DNA of 64,000 bases from Candidatus Lernaella stagnicola (GTDB lineage Bacteria; Lernaellota; Lernaellaia; Lernaellales; Lernaellaceae), in assembly GCA_030765525.1 (NCBI GenBank), contig JAVCCK010000008.1, forward strand, positions 1-64,000, given 5' to 3'. Position 1 is the first letter of the stretch. The number at the start of each line of letters is the position of its first letter. Shown here piece after piece: positions 1 to 7,592 of the stretch. Below the pieces are notes generated by a model that was not told the origin of the DNA, made no database searches, and saw only the letters and a list, made by a program, of their open reading frames with translations. The position numbers and the translations under genes are program-made.

Positions 1-107
1 CCTGGAAGTGCTTGAATACGCTCATTGAAACTGTGCATTGACAGAACAAGAGAGGAAACACTAACCTTGATTCAGGTGTTGCACTTTTCAACCGCCATGT
101 GCTTCAC
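1..107. other. left edge of window, no gene recognised
   Basis: I see no supported gene here. Reading frames on both strands are short or lack family resemblance. The stretch ends at the first copy of the 19-bp repeat (108-126). If the repeat marks a rearrangement, this is the sequence joined to the paralogue cluster. I looked for the missing C-terminal part of the integrase (His-x-x-Arg box, catalytic Tyr) on both strands and did not find it. Confidence 0.5.
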
Positions 108-126
108 TTTTCGACCGGCGCTTACA
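108..126 (+). repeat. 19-bp direct repeat, copy A
   Basis: The sequence ttttcgaccggcgcttaca is identical to 11243-11261 in the same orientation, 11,135 bp away. In both places it reads Phe-Asp-Arg-Arg-Leu in the frame of the adjacent paralogue gene. Here it sits just before a signal-peptide-like stretch that has no proper start codon. It may be a recombination scar or crossover site rather than a chance match. Confidence 0.7.
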
Positions 127-145
127 AACCTTCGTCCCGCTGATT

Positions 146-2107
146 TTGGTTGTCTGCCTGCTGCCGCTGGTCTCCTTCGGCCAGTCGTCGAAACGGGTGG
201 CTGTTCTGGAGCTTCACAACGAGGCGGGGATCACCGATTCCGAGGCGAACTACCTGACCGACAAGGTGCGCGACGCGGCGAGCCGGGTGCTGGCGAGCCG
301 GGGCTTTCTGGTCATGACCAAGGAGAGCATGTACGAGCTTCTCCCTCCCGGCACGGATTACAAGAAGGTCTGCACGTCCGCGCAATGCGAGGTGGAGGTG
401 GGGCGGCAACTCGGCGCGGACTACATCGTCACCGGCGAGATTATCAAATATGCCGGCGATTACCTGATCAACCTCAAGGTGCATCACAGCCAGAGCGGCG
501 CATTTCTGGGCTCACAGTCGGCTGAAGGCGCCGACAAGAAAGCGCTGAAAAAGGCGCTCGACCGTTCCTCTCTTCAATTGTTCAACAAGGTGCTGGCGCA
601 CGGGGGGGGCGGGTCGGTTTCACAGACGCGACCGACAATCCAGCCTGGCGCGATCGGCGAGTCGCGGACCGGCGATTGGGAATTGCCCACAGCCTCGCAA
701 GTCGTGGTGCGCTTCGAGAGCGACCCGCCGGGCGCGGTCGTGATGGTCGATGGGCAACTCAAGTGCCAGCAGACGCCATGCAGCAAGGCCATGAATGAGG
801 GCACCGTGACCGTCTCCATGCAGCGCGAACGCTACCAGGCTCGGCAGGAGATCGTGCAGATCAAGAAGGGCATGTCGCCCATTTCTTGGAAGCTGTCGCC
901 CAACTTCGGATGGCTCACCGTCGAGAGCGCCCCCTCCGGACTGCCGGTCAAAATCAACGGCGAGTCGGCCGGATCAACGCCTTTGACTGCCAAGGAACTC
1001 GACCCAGGCGCTTATGAGGTGCTGGTCAGCGATCCGCGTTACTACGATCAGGGCGAGCGAATCAACTTATCGGCGGGAGAGCGCAAATCAGTATCCGTCA
1101 CGCTGCCGCCACGTGAAGGTGGCATCCAAGTCACCGCCCGCGACCAAAACGGCAATGACCTCACGGGCGAGGTCTTCATCGACGGTGCGAAAGTCGGCAA
1201 CGCGCCTGGGACGTTCAAGGCGATCATCGGGCAGCACAAGGTCGAAGTGCGGACGGCCCAGGGATCGTGGTCGGGGCAAGTCGACGTCAAGGAACGCGAG
1301 GTAATCGCCGTGGCGGCCGAAGTCCAGGTGGCGTCGGTTCCGCCCAAGCCAACCGCCTCGACGCGGAGCGCAGCGGCGAGCGGGGCGACGGACGGCATGG
1401 TGCACATCCCGGCTGGTTGGTTCCAGATGGGTTGCGTGCCGGGTGACAGTCAATGCGTCACCGCCGAAAAACCACGGAAGCGGGTGTATGTGGATGGCTT
1501 CTACATGGATATTCATGAAGTCACCGTCGCTGAATTCCGTCGCTGTGTTCAGGCCGGGCACTGCAAAGTGGAGCGGGACCGCAGTAAAAGCAACTACTGC
1601 AACTGGGGTTACGACGACCGCGACGACCACCCGATCAACTGTGTGAGCTGGCATCAAGCAAGCGCTTTCTGTAGTTGGGCGGGCAAGCGCCTGCCCACCG
1701 AGGCCGAGTGGGAAAAAGCGGCGCGCGGCGGTCAGAAGGGAAAAGGCTATCCCTGGGGCGATGCAGACGCGAGTTGTGACTATGCGGTGATGGATGACGG
1801 TGGCGAAGGTTGTGGCCGAAAAAGTACCTGGCAGGTGATGAGCAAGCCTCGCGGGCGCAACGAATATGGTTTGTACGACATGGCCGGCAACGTGTGGGAG
1901 TGGTGCGAAGACTGGTACGACGAAAAGTGGTACTCGAAAATGCCTAAACGCAACCCGCAAAATAATACCCAGTCTCAGCACCGCGTGCTGCGGGGTGGTA
2001 GCTGGAGAAGTTATCCGCCTGGCGTGAGCGCGTCGAATCGGATTGGGAATCTACCTACGATTACGAACCACAGCTTCGGGTTTCGATGTGTCGGGACTGA
2101 GGAATGA
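146..2107 (+). CDS. Exported PEGA / FGE-sulfatase-like C-lectin protein, 5' end uncertain
   Basis: Exported protein of about 650 aa with no recognised enzyme activity. After a hydrophobic signal segment comes a TolB/CsgG-like domain (about residues 16-150, starting VAVLELHNEAGITD). Three PEGA-like beta repeats follow (about 187-395), then an FGE-sulfatase (SUMF1-like) domain (about 412-653) with GMVHIPAGWFQMGC, NEYGLYDMAGNVWEWCEDW and RVLRGGSW. The paired cysteines of true formylglycine-generating enzymes are missing from the RGGSW segment, so it is probably a binding domain. The start is a problem: in this frame only TTG (146) or CTG (140) is available, while the signal-peptide-like frame stays open back to 71. 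The native start may have been lost at the 19-bp repeat. The C-terminal 126 nt look hypervariable. Confidence 0.75.
   Translation: MVVCLLPLVSFGQSSKRVAVLELHNEAGITDSEANYLTDKVRDAASRVLASRGFLVMTKESMYELLPPGTDYKKVCTSAQCEVEVGRQLGADYIVTGEIIKYAGDYLINLKVHHSQSGAFLGSQSAEGADKKALKKALDRSSLQLFNKVLAHGGGGSVSQTRPTIQPGAIGESRTGDWELPTASQVVVRFESDPPGAVVMVDGQLKCQQTPCSKAMNEGTVTVSMQRERYQARQEIVQIKKGMSPISWKLSPNFGWLTVESAPSGLPVKINGESAGSTPLTAKELDPGAYEVLVSDPRYYDQGERINLSAGERKSVSVTLPPREGGIQVTARDQNGNDLTGEVFIDGAKVGNAPGTFKAIIGQHKVEVRTAQGSWSGQVDVKEREVIAVAAEVQVASVPPKPTASTRSAAASGATDGMVHIPAGWFQMGCVPGDSQCVTAEKPRKRVYVDGFYMDIHEVTVAEFRRCVQAGHCKVERDRSKSNYCNWGYDDRDDHPINCVSWHQASAFCSWAGKRLPTEAEWEKAARGGQKGKGYPWGDADASCDYAVMDDGGEGCGRKSTWQVMSKPRGRNEYGLYDMAGNVWEWCEDWYDEKWYSKMPKRNPQNNTQSQHRVLRGGSWRSYPPGVSASNRIGNLPTITNHSFGFRCVGTEE
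1982..2107 (+). other. putative DGR-type variable region, copy 1
   Basis: The 3' end of the first FGE-like gene aligns without gaps to 3535-3660. An 18-nt block (1982-1999) and a 24-nt block (2075-2098) are identical in the two genes. The 75 nt between them differ at 25 sites, 19 of these at first or second codon positions, and 20 of the 25 have A in one copy. The segment encodes the ligand-face end of a C-type-lectin fold, where diversity-generating retroelements usually act. No template repeat or reverse transcriptase is present in the window. Confidence 0.5.
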
Positions 2108-2223
2108 CCCTTGGGCCCTTTTTCTCTTTTATCCTTTTGGGGGCTTCCAAAGGGGGCTTGACCCTTTTGGTGAGTACAGGGCGAAGCCCTGTCCGTGAAA
2201 AACAGGAAAGAGATGTGGCGTAA

Positions 2224-3660
2224 ATGAAACGCTTTTTTACATGGCTTCTGCCGTTGCTGGTTCTCACGACTGTGTCGCTGGCCGGTGACGCGCCCCGCGT
2301 TGCCGTGCTGGATTTCCAAAACCCGGCGGGGTTGGAGCAGCAGGAGGTCGATTACATCACCGAGTTGGTGCGCACCGAGGCTCGGAAGATGCTGCCCCGT
2401 GATCGGTATGTGCTGATGACCAAGGAAAACATCCAGGACCTGCTGCCGCCGGAAAGGCGCAATCTCTCCGAGTGCGTCGGCGAGTGCGAGGTCGAAACCG
2501 GCCGAATGATCGGCGCGCGCTACCTGGCGACCGGCGAGATCGTGCGGTTTGGCGGTGAACTGCGGGTCACGGTGCGGCTGTATGATGTCGAAACCGGCAA
2601 CCTGCTGGAGAGCCGTCGCGCCAAGGGCAAAAAGACGCTCGACCTGGAAGCGCCGCTGGAGCGGGTGTCGTCGATGCTGTTTGTCATGCTCCCCGGCGCG
2701 AACCAGTTCGTGGCGACCGCGCCGGAGCCGGTGGTTACGCCGACGCCCAAGCCATACACCCCCCCGGCGAACGCGGACCCGGCCTTTGAAAAGCTCGTCC
2801 GCGAGGAGCAGGTGCGGATCGAGGCCGAGCGCCGCCTTGCCGCCGAGCGCCAGGCACAGCGAGATGCCGACTACTTGGCGGTAAAGGCGATTCACGATTC
2901 ACCTTCCTACTCCGACGAAGCGAAGAAGGCGGCCTATGCCAAGTTCATCGAGAAGTGGGCGGGGGATACGGCCCGCACGCCCGAGGTGAAAAAGTGGCTG
3001 GCGTCGGTGGATGTGCCGGAGGGCATGGTGCACATCCCGGCCGGGTGGTTCCAGATGGGCTGCTCGTCCGGCGACTCGGAGTGCGACAACGACGAAAAAC
3101 CGAGTAAGCGGGTGTACGTGGAAGGTTTCTTCATGGACGCTCACGAAGTCACGCAGGCCGAGTATCAGCGCGTCACAGGCACGAACCCCAGTCACTTTCC
3201 AGGTTGCCCGACTTGCCCGGTGGAAATGGTCAGTTGGCACGATGCTCGCAATTACTGCGCGAAGGTAGGAAAAAGTCTACCGACGGAGGCGGAATGGGAG
3301 TACGCGGCCCGCGGCGGCACGACGGGGGTGCGTTACGGAAACCTGGATTCAATCGCCTGGTACAGCAAGAATTCGGGCCTCAAAATTCATCCTGTCGGCC
3401 AGAAGCAGCCCAACGCCTACGGTTTATTCGACATGCTCGGCAACGTGTGGGAATGGTGCGAGGATGGGTACGACGAAAACTGGTACTCGCGGATGCCTGA
3501 ACGCAACCCCAAAAACGAAAGTCAGTCTCAGTTCCGCGTGCTGCGGGGTGGTTGCTGGATCAATCTTCCTCTAAACGTACGCGCGTCGTATCGGTACAGG
3601 TTTCTACCAACGATTACGGACAGCAACTTCGGGTTTCGATGTGTCGGGACTGAAAAATGA
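2224..3660 (+). CDS. Exported FGE-sulfatase-like C-lectin protein
   Basis: 478 aa, a paralogue of the preceding gene without PEGA repeats. Signal peptide (residues 1-20, ending SLAG), TolB/CsgG-like domain (about 22-155), Pro-rich linker (about 160-185) and a charged, probably helical segment with EEQVRIEAERRLAAERQ (about 190-255). The FGE-sulfatase-like domain follows (about 262-478), with GMVHIPAGWFQMGC, SLPTEAEWEYAARGG, NAYGLFDMLGNVWEWCEDGY and RVLRGGCW. It has only one Cys in the variable RGGCW stretch, so formylglycine-generating activity is unlikely. The 3' untranslated sequence resembles that of the first gene, which suggests tandem duplication. Its last 126 nt are the second variable-region copy. 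Confidence 0.85.
   Translation: MKRFFTWLLPLLVLTTVSLAGDAPRVAVLDFQNPAGLEQQEVDYITELVRTEARKMLPRDRYVLMTKENIQDLLPPERRNLSECVGECEVETGRMIGARYLATGEIVRFGGELRVTVRLYDVETGNLLESRRAKGKKTLDLEAPLERVSSMLFVMLPGANQFVATAPEPVVTPTPKPYTPPANADPAFEKLVREEQVRIEAERRLAAERQAQRDADYLAVKAIHDSPSYSDEAKKAAYAKFIEKWAGDTARTPEVKKWLASVDVPEGMVHIPAGWFQMGCSSGDSECDNDEKPSKRVYVEGFFMDAHEVTQAEYQRVTGTNPSHFPGCPTCPVEMVSWHDARNYCAKVGKSLPTEAEWEYAARGGTTGVRYGNLDSIAWYSKNSGLKIHPVGQKQPNAYGLFDMLGNVWEWCEDGYDENWYSRMPERNPKNESQSQFRVLRGGCWINLPLNVRASYRYRFLPTITDSNFGFRCVGTEK
3535..3660 (+). other. putative DGR-type variable region, copy 2
   Basis: Counterpart of 1982-2107. Conserved blocks are 3535-3552 and 3628-3651, and the variable codons lie between 3553 and 3627. 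Codons that differ include AGC/TGC, AAT/TAT, ATT/TAC, AAT/TTT, AAC/GAC and GGC/AAC. Nearly all involve A on one side. Elsewhere in the FGE domain many differences are silent third-position changes, so this tract behaves differently from its own gene. Confidence 0.5.
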
Positions 3661-3699
3661 CCCTTGGGTTCTTTTTCCCTTTTACCCTTTTTGGGGGGT

Positions 3700-3726
3700 C
3701 TGGGGGCAGAGCCCCCAGCGATTTTT
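3700..3726 (+). terminator. Rho-independent terminator
   Basis: An 8-bp stem CTGGGGGC (3700-3707) and GCCCCCAG (3711-3718) with a 3-nt loop is followed by cgattttt. It lies 40 bp after the stop of the second FGE-like gene and before the thioredoxin-like gene. Confidence 0.6.
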
Positions 3727-3793
3727 GAAAGAAGAACGTACCTGCGGATCGCTGAAACAGGTCGTTCAGCGTGGGATTCTTAGGAGTGTCTGA

Positions 3794-4318
3794 ATGCGAC
3801 GTATGACAATCATCTTGGTTTTCTTCCTCCTGGCGTCGGTTTGTGCTTTTGCCGCCGACTCGGAGTTGCTCCAGACCAGCGGCCAAGCGGCGGTCGGGCA
3901 AAAGGTGCCCTGGTTTTCGGGTTGGACGGTAGACGACCAGGTCTTCAACCTGAAAAAGGCGTGGGCCGATCCGGCGACCAAGCGCGTGGCGTTAGTGTTT
4001 TGGGCCACGACGTGCGCCCCGTGCCGCGTGGGCATGCAGCGGCTTTGTCAGGCGAAAGCGAAGTTGGAGCGTGCGCACGTCAAGGTCGTGTTGGTGAATG
4101 TCGGCGAGCCGGTCGGCACCGTGCGGCGGTTCCTCAAAACCCACCCGCAAAAGTTCACGGTGGTGGTCGACCAATACGGACATTCGAAAAAGGCCTTCCT
4201 GAACAACGGCGACGGCCCGACGCCCGTGCCGCGCACGGCCATCATCGGCCGCGGCGGAAAGGTGATCCGCATCATCGGCGCCGAGGGCAGCGATTACATC
4301 AACCAGATTGTGAAGTGA
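3794..4318 (+). CDS. TlpA/AlkyI-hydroperoxide-reductase-like exported thioredoxin-fold protein
   Basis: 174 aa with a cleavable signal peptide (about residues 1-20, ending AFA). A TlpA/redoxin fold follows, with the redox motif CAPC in VFWATTCAPCRVGM (about 75-85) and the cis-Pro strand in TPVPRTAIIG (about 138-147). It is likely a periplasmic thiol-disulfide reductase or isomerase. A TAGGAG ribosome site lies 8 nt before the ATG. The paralogues around it have Cys-rich N-terminal and lectin-like domains, so it may service their disulfides; that link is inferred from position only. Confidence 0.85.
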   Translation: MRRMTIILVFFLLASVCAFAADSELLQTSGQAAVGQKVPWFSGWTVDDQVFNLKKAWADPATKRVALVFWATTCAPCRVGMQRLCQAKAKLERAHVKVVLVNVGEPVGTVRRFLKTHPQKFTVVVDQYGHSKKAFLNNGDGPTPVPRTAIIGRGGKVIRIIGAEGSDYINQIVK

Positions 4319-4327
4319 GGTGATTGG

Positions 4328-6304
4328 ATGCAATTCGTGAATCGAAACCGGAATTTGTTTGTTGTCGTCGCTGTTGTCGCCTGTTTGGCGGTCTTGATCG
4401 TGTGGACGTTCGCTCTGGCCGCAGGTGACAAGAAGGTCGCGGTGTTGGAGTTGGTCAACAAGGCGGGCATCACCGACGATGAGGCGTATTTTCTCACGGA
4501 TAAGGTGCGGCGGACGGCGAGCCAGACTCTGCCCATCAGCCATTTCACGATCATGACCAGTGAGAATATCCAAGAGATGTTGCCACCGGGCAAGGACCTG
4601 GCCAAGTGCACCGATGCAGCTTGCGAGGTGGAATTAGGCCGGGAAATCGGCGCCGAGTACCTGATCACCGGTGAGATCATCCGTTACGCGGGCGACTTGC
4701 GCGTGCAAATCAAGGTCCATCATGTGCCGTCGGGCCATTTCATCGGCAGCGAAGACACCAAGGCCGGTTCGTTGGAAGATCAGGAAGGCATGCTCACGGC
4801 GAGTTCCTCGATTTTGATGAACAAGGTGCTTCGGCACGCGGGCGTACAGGCTCCGGCTCGTGCCGGAGGCGGGGCCGTTTTCGTTCAGCCCACTCAACCG
4901 ACTGGGCCATCCGGGCAGGCGGAGGTGCGGGTGTTGGCCCCGACGGAATTACCACCCCCAACAGCCACCGGTCCGGCGGGTTTGTACATCACTAGCAAAC
5001 CGGCGGGGGCGGAAGTCTACCTGGGTCAGACGAAGGCTGGGACGACTTCGCCAGCTTTCCAGAAAGTGAATTTACAGACCGGCACGAATGTTCGTATCAC
5101 ACTCAAAATGGACCTCTATCACGATGCCATCTTTGACGCGCAGCTCAAGCCGGGAATTACGAAGTTTGAGGGCGTCGAACTCAAGCCCGCCTTCGGCTCA
5201 CTGAAGATAGAATCCGAGCCTTCCGGCGCCGACGTGTTGATCGGTGGCGAGAAGGTCGGCACGACGCCGTTTTCAGACCAACGTTATCCGTCCGGCCAGT
5301 ACCTCGTGACGGTGAAAAAAGAATGGTATTTGCCGCAAGAGGACATTCAAATCACGGTCAGCGACGGCCAGGCCACGACGAAGATGTTTGCCCTGTCGCA
5401 AGACTTCGGCACGCTGGAGGTGGCGTCCGAGCCCACCGGCGCGACCGTAACGCTCGACGGCAAGAAACTCGGCACGACGCCGGGCAGTTGGCGGGTGCCG
5501 CCGGTGATGGGCGGCAAGCTGGAAGTGACGCTGGCCAGGCATCGTGGCAAGTCCTTCCAGATTACCATCGACCGCAATCAAACTGTGAAGATCACCGCCG
5601 AACAGGCGACGCTGACGGCAAAGGTTGGCTCGTTGCAAGTGTACGCCGACCCGCCGGAGCCGGGGGCGAAGGTGTTTGTGGATGGCCGTGAGGTTGGGAC
5701 CGCCCCGGCGACGGTGGGCGATCTGATCGAAGGCGGCCACGAAGTGAAGGTTGAAACCAAGGACAAATCCGGCACATCCACGGTCAATATCCAGGAAGGG
5801 CAAACGGCGGTGGCCACGGTGCCGCTGGGGAATCGCAGTGGTCTTGCCGCGGGTGGCGCGGTGTGGACGGATTCGTCGACGGGATTGACATGGCAGGTAT
5901 CGCCGACGGGTGGGGAAATGAAGTGGTCTGCGGCGAAATCTCACTGCGAGGGCCTGAGCCTTGGGGGCCAGAGCGGCTGGCGTTTGCCGACGATCACGGA
6001 ATTGCGGAGCCTGATCCGCGGCTGCCCTGCCACGCAGAAGGGTGGTTCCTGCGGCGTGACGGACTCGTGCTTGAGTTATAAAAGTTGCCGGACCAGTGTT
6101 TGTGATGGCTGTTCCAGCAAAGGCGGCCCTGGTTCGGGCGGCGCGTATTGGCCCCCCGATCTTTCGGGCGAGGTGAGTTGGTATTGGTCGTCCTCGGCGG
6201 TCGCGGACCTCGACCGCTACGCGTGGTACGTCTATTTCTACGACGGCGACGTCTACAACGGCGGCTACGTCAACGACGGCCACGATGCGCGCTGTGTGCG
6301 TTAG
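4328..6304 (+). CDS. Exported PEGA-repeat protein with DUF1566 C-lectin domain
   Basis: 658 aa. An N-terminal hydrophobic signal (about 10-31) is followed by the TolB/CsgG-like domain (about 35-165, VAVLELVNKAGITDDEAYFL). A Pro/Thr-rich linker comes next, then four PEGA repeats (about 216-500), each beginning with a phrase like SLKIESEPSGADVLIG. The C-terminal DUF1566/Lcl-type domain (about 510-658) shows GLTWQV, GWRLPTITELRSLI and YWSSSAV, and ends DARCVR. Ribosome site GAGGTGATT. The last codons (6227-6286) are almost all NNC, with A, T or G in second position, as expected if AAC codons had been scrambled. It starts 10 nt after the thioredoxin-like gene, so the two are probably co-transcribed. 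Confidence 0.85.
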   Translation: MQFVNRNRNLFVVVAVVACLAVLIVWTFALAAGDKKVAVLELVNKAGITDDEAYFLTDKVRRTASQTLPISHFTIMTSENIQEMLPPGKDLAKCTDAACEVELGREIGAEYLITGEIIRYAGDLRVQIKVHHVPSGHFIGSEDTKAGSLEDQEGMLTASSSILMNKVLRHAGVQAPARAGGGAVFVQPTQPTGPSGQAEVRVLAPTELPPPTATGPAGLYITSKPAGAEVYLGQTKAGTTSPAFQKVNLQTGTNVRITLKMDLYHDAIFDAQLKPGITKFEGVELKPAFGSLKIESEPSGADVLIGGEKVGTTPFSDQRYPSGQYLVTVKKEWYLPQEDIQITVSDGQATTKMFALSQDFGTLEVASEPTGATVTLDGKKLGTTPGSWRVPPVMGGKLEVTLARHRGKSFQITIDRNQTVKITAEQATLTAKVGSLQVYADPPEPGAKVFVDGREVGTAPATVGDLIEGGHEVKVETKDKSGTSTVNIQEGQTAVATVPLGNRSGLAAGGAVWTDSSTGLTWQVSPTGGEMKWSAAKSHCEGLSLGGQSGWRLPTITELRSLIRGCPATQKGGSCGVTDSCLSYKSCRTSVCDGCSSKGGPGSGGAYWPPDLSGEVSWYWSSSAVADLDRYAWYVYFYDGDVYNGGYVNDGHDARCVR

Positions 6305-6345
6305 TCGACCGTGAAGTTGGTCATTTGGTGATTTGGTCATTTACG

Positions 6346-6452
6346 GCGTAGGCGGGAAACCAGAAATAAGGATGAACACCCCGTCCGTCATTCCCGCGTA
6401 GGCGGGAAACCAGGCAAAAGAAGGCTGGATTCCGGATCAAGCCCGGAATGAC
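6346..6452. repeat. palindromic dispersed repeats, left cluster
   Basis: Partial copy near 6346-6363, a full unit gtcattcccgcgtaggcggg at 6387-6406 extending to aaccag (6413), and an inverted unit at 6425-6452 (ctggattccggatcaagc, then ccggaatgac). Each folds as a short hairpin. The same type recurs at 6764-6840 on the other side of the GIY-YIG gene. Confidence 0.75.
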
Positions 6453-6463
6453 AAGGAGTAGGA

Positions 6464-6763
6464 ATGGGAAAACAGTTCTATGTTTACATCATGGCAAGCA
6501 AGCGAAATGGAACGCTTTATATCGGCGTCACATCCAACTTGATCAAACGGATTTGGCAGCACAAGAACGATGTTGTGGAAGGATTCACATCAAAATACAG
6601 GGTCCATCGTCTCGTTCATTATGAACACCATCCCACTGCCGAAAGCGCCATCGGCCGCGAAAAGAAAATGAAAAAATGGCGAAGGGATTGGAAATTGAGA
6701 TTGATCGAAAAGGGGAATCCAGACTGGAAGGATTTGTATGAAGAAATCTGCGGAACTGAGTAA
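6464..6763 (+). CDS. GIY-YIG nuclease family protein (YhbQ/UPF0213-like)
   Basis: 99 aa, a single GIY-YIG domain. The motif appears as YVYIMAS, then TLYIGVT (about residues 5-24). The Arg and Glu expected for catalysis are in LIKRIWQHK and ESAIGREKKMKKW. Ribosome site AAGGAG at 6453-6458. The gene is framed by palindromic repeats on both sides, while its neighbours belong to the secreted paralogue cluster. This looks like a small mobile or domesticated cassette dropped into the operon. A role in repeat spread is only inferred. Confidence 0.85.
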   Translation: MGKQFYVYIMASKRNGTLYIGVTSNLIKRIWQHKNDVVEGFTSKYRVHRLVHYEHHPTAESAIGREKKMKKWRRDWKLRLIEKGNPDWKDLYEEICGTE

Positions 6764-6840
6764 CTGGATTCCCGCCTTCGCGGGAATGACGAGGGGGAAA
6801 AGCGCGGGAATAACGAGGGAGAAAAACGCGGGAATGAGGG
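6764..6840. repeat. palindromic dispersed repeats, right cluster
   Basis: A full unit at 6764-6790 has arms ggattcccgcc and gcgggaatgac. Degenerate copies follow (gcgggaataacgaggg, gcgggaatgaggg) up to 6840. Read through in frame, the repeat encodes NWIPAFAGMT, an artefact of this repeat class, and gives the next gene a false N-terminal extension. Confidence 0.75.
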
Positions 6841-7592
6841 TACAGGTTTCATATACTCTTCAAATCCTCTTATGCCTTGCTGCTTGCCGCTTGCTTCTCG
6901 CTCCTTCTTTGGCCTTCGCCGCACCGAAGATCATCTTCGAGTCCGAGGTCCATCAATTCGAGAAAATCGAAAGTGGCACGGAAATCCCGGCTGAATTCCT
7001 GTTGCACAATGAAGGCGACGACGCACTTGTGATCGAAGAGTTGAAGGTGACGTGCGATTGCACCGAGGTCAGCGCCGAGCCGAAAGTCATCCCGCCGGGT
7101 GGTGAGGGAACGATCTTCGTCGTGCTGGATACGTCCTACCGCGTCGGCGAGCTGGACAAGGAGGTCGTCGTCGTCACGAACGACCCGGCGCGGCCGGAAA
7201 TCACGTTGCACATCAAAGGAACGACCTACCTGCCATTGATCTTCAAACCCAGCCCGTTGTTTTTCGACAGCCTACACGCGGGTCAAAAAGCCTTCGCCGA
7301 CGTCACACTCATGAATACCGGCAAGAAACCGATCACGGTTAAAAAGCTGCTGGCCTCGGAGCCCGACGTCGAACTGGCGGTTTCGGGAAAAGGCGACACA
7401 ACCGTCGAATTGCCCCACACGTTGGAATCCGGCGATTATTTGTGGGTCAGGGTCACACTCCAGATAAACAACGAAGCCAAGGGATCAATCAACCGACAAA
7501 TCTCGGCGGTCGCCGACCCAGCACCGGTGACGCCGTTGATTCTGAAAATACAAGGCAACTTCCCTTCGGAAGCGAAAGGACAACCTCAATGA
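6834..7592 (+). CDS. DUF1573 exported protein
   Basis: I place the start at ATG 6834 (about 252 aa), because the frame upstream (6738-6833) is repeat sequence. A hydrophobic signal follows (LQILLCLAACRLLLAPSLAFA). A DUF1573 immunoglobulin-like domain comes next, with FESEVHQFEKIESGTEI, the Cys pair CDCTE (VTCDCTEVSA) and the closing VTNDPARPEITLHIKGT. A second beta domain follows. Such proteins are exported and thought to bind partners; no specific role can be assigned. Its stop overlaps the next start (ATGA, 7589-7592), so translation is coupled to the lipoprotein gene. Confidence 0.75.
   Translation: MRVQVSYTLQILLCLAACRLLLAPSLAFAAPKIIFESEVHQFEKIESGTEIPAEFLLHNEGDDALVIEELKVTCDCTEVSAEPKVIPPGGEGTIFVVLDTSYRVGELDKEVVVVTNDPARPEITLHIKGTTYLPLIFKPSPLFFDSLHAGQKAFADVTLMNTGKKPITVKKLLASEPDVELAVSGKGDTTVELPHTLESGDYLWVRVTLQINNEAKGSINRQISAVADPAPVTPLILKIQGNFPSEAKGQPQ

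Noticed and set aside
2176-2192. Hairpin acagggc-gaa-gccctgt as a terminator
   Set aside because: It has no following T-run; it may only be a repeat remnant in the shared 3' flank.
146-3660. True formylglycine-generating enzyme activity for the two FGE-like proteins
   Set aside because: The Cys pair expected in the RGGS segment is missing, and the one Cys in the second protein is at a variable position.
6738-6833. N-terminal extension of the DUF1573 protein containing WIPAFAGMT
   Set aside because: It is translated from dispersed palindromic repeat DNA; the real start is taken as ATG 6834, just before the signal peptide.
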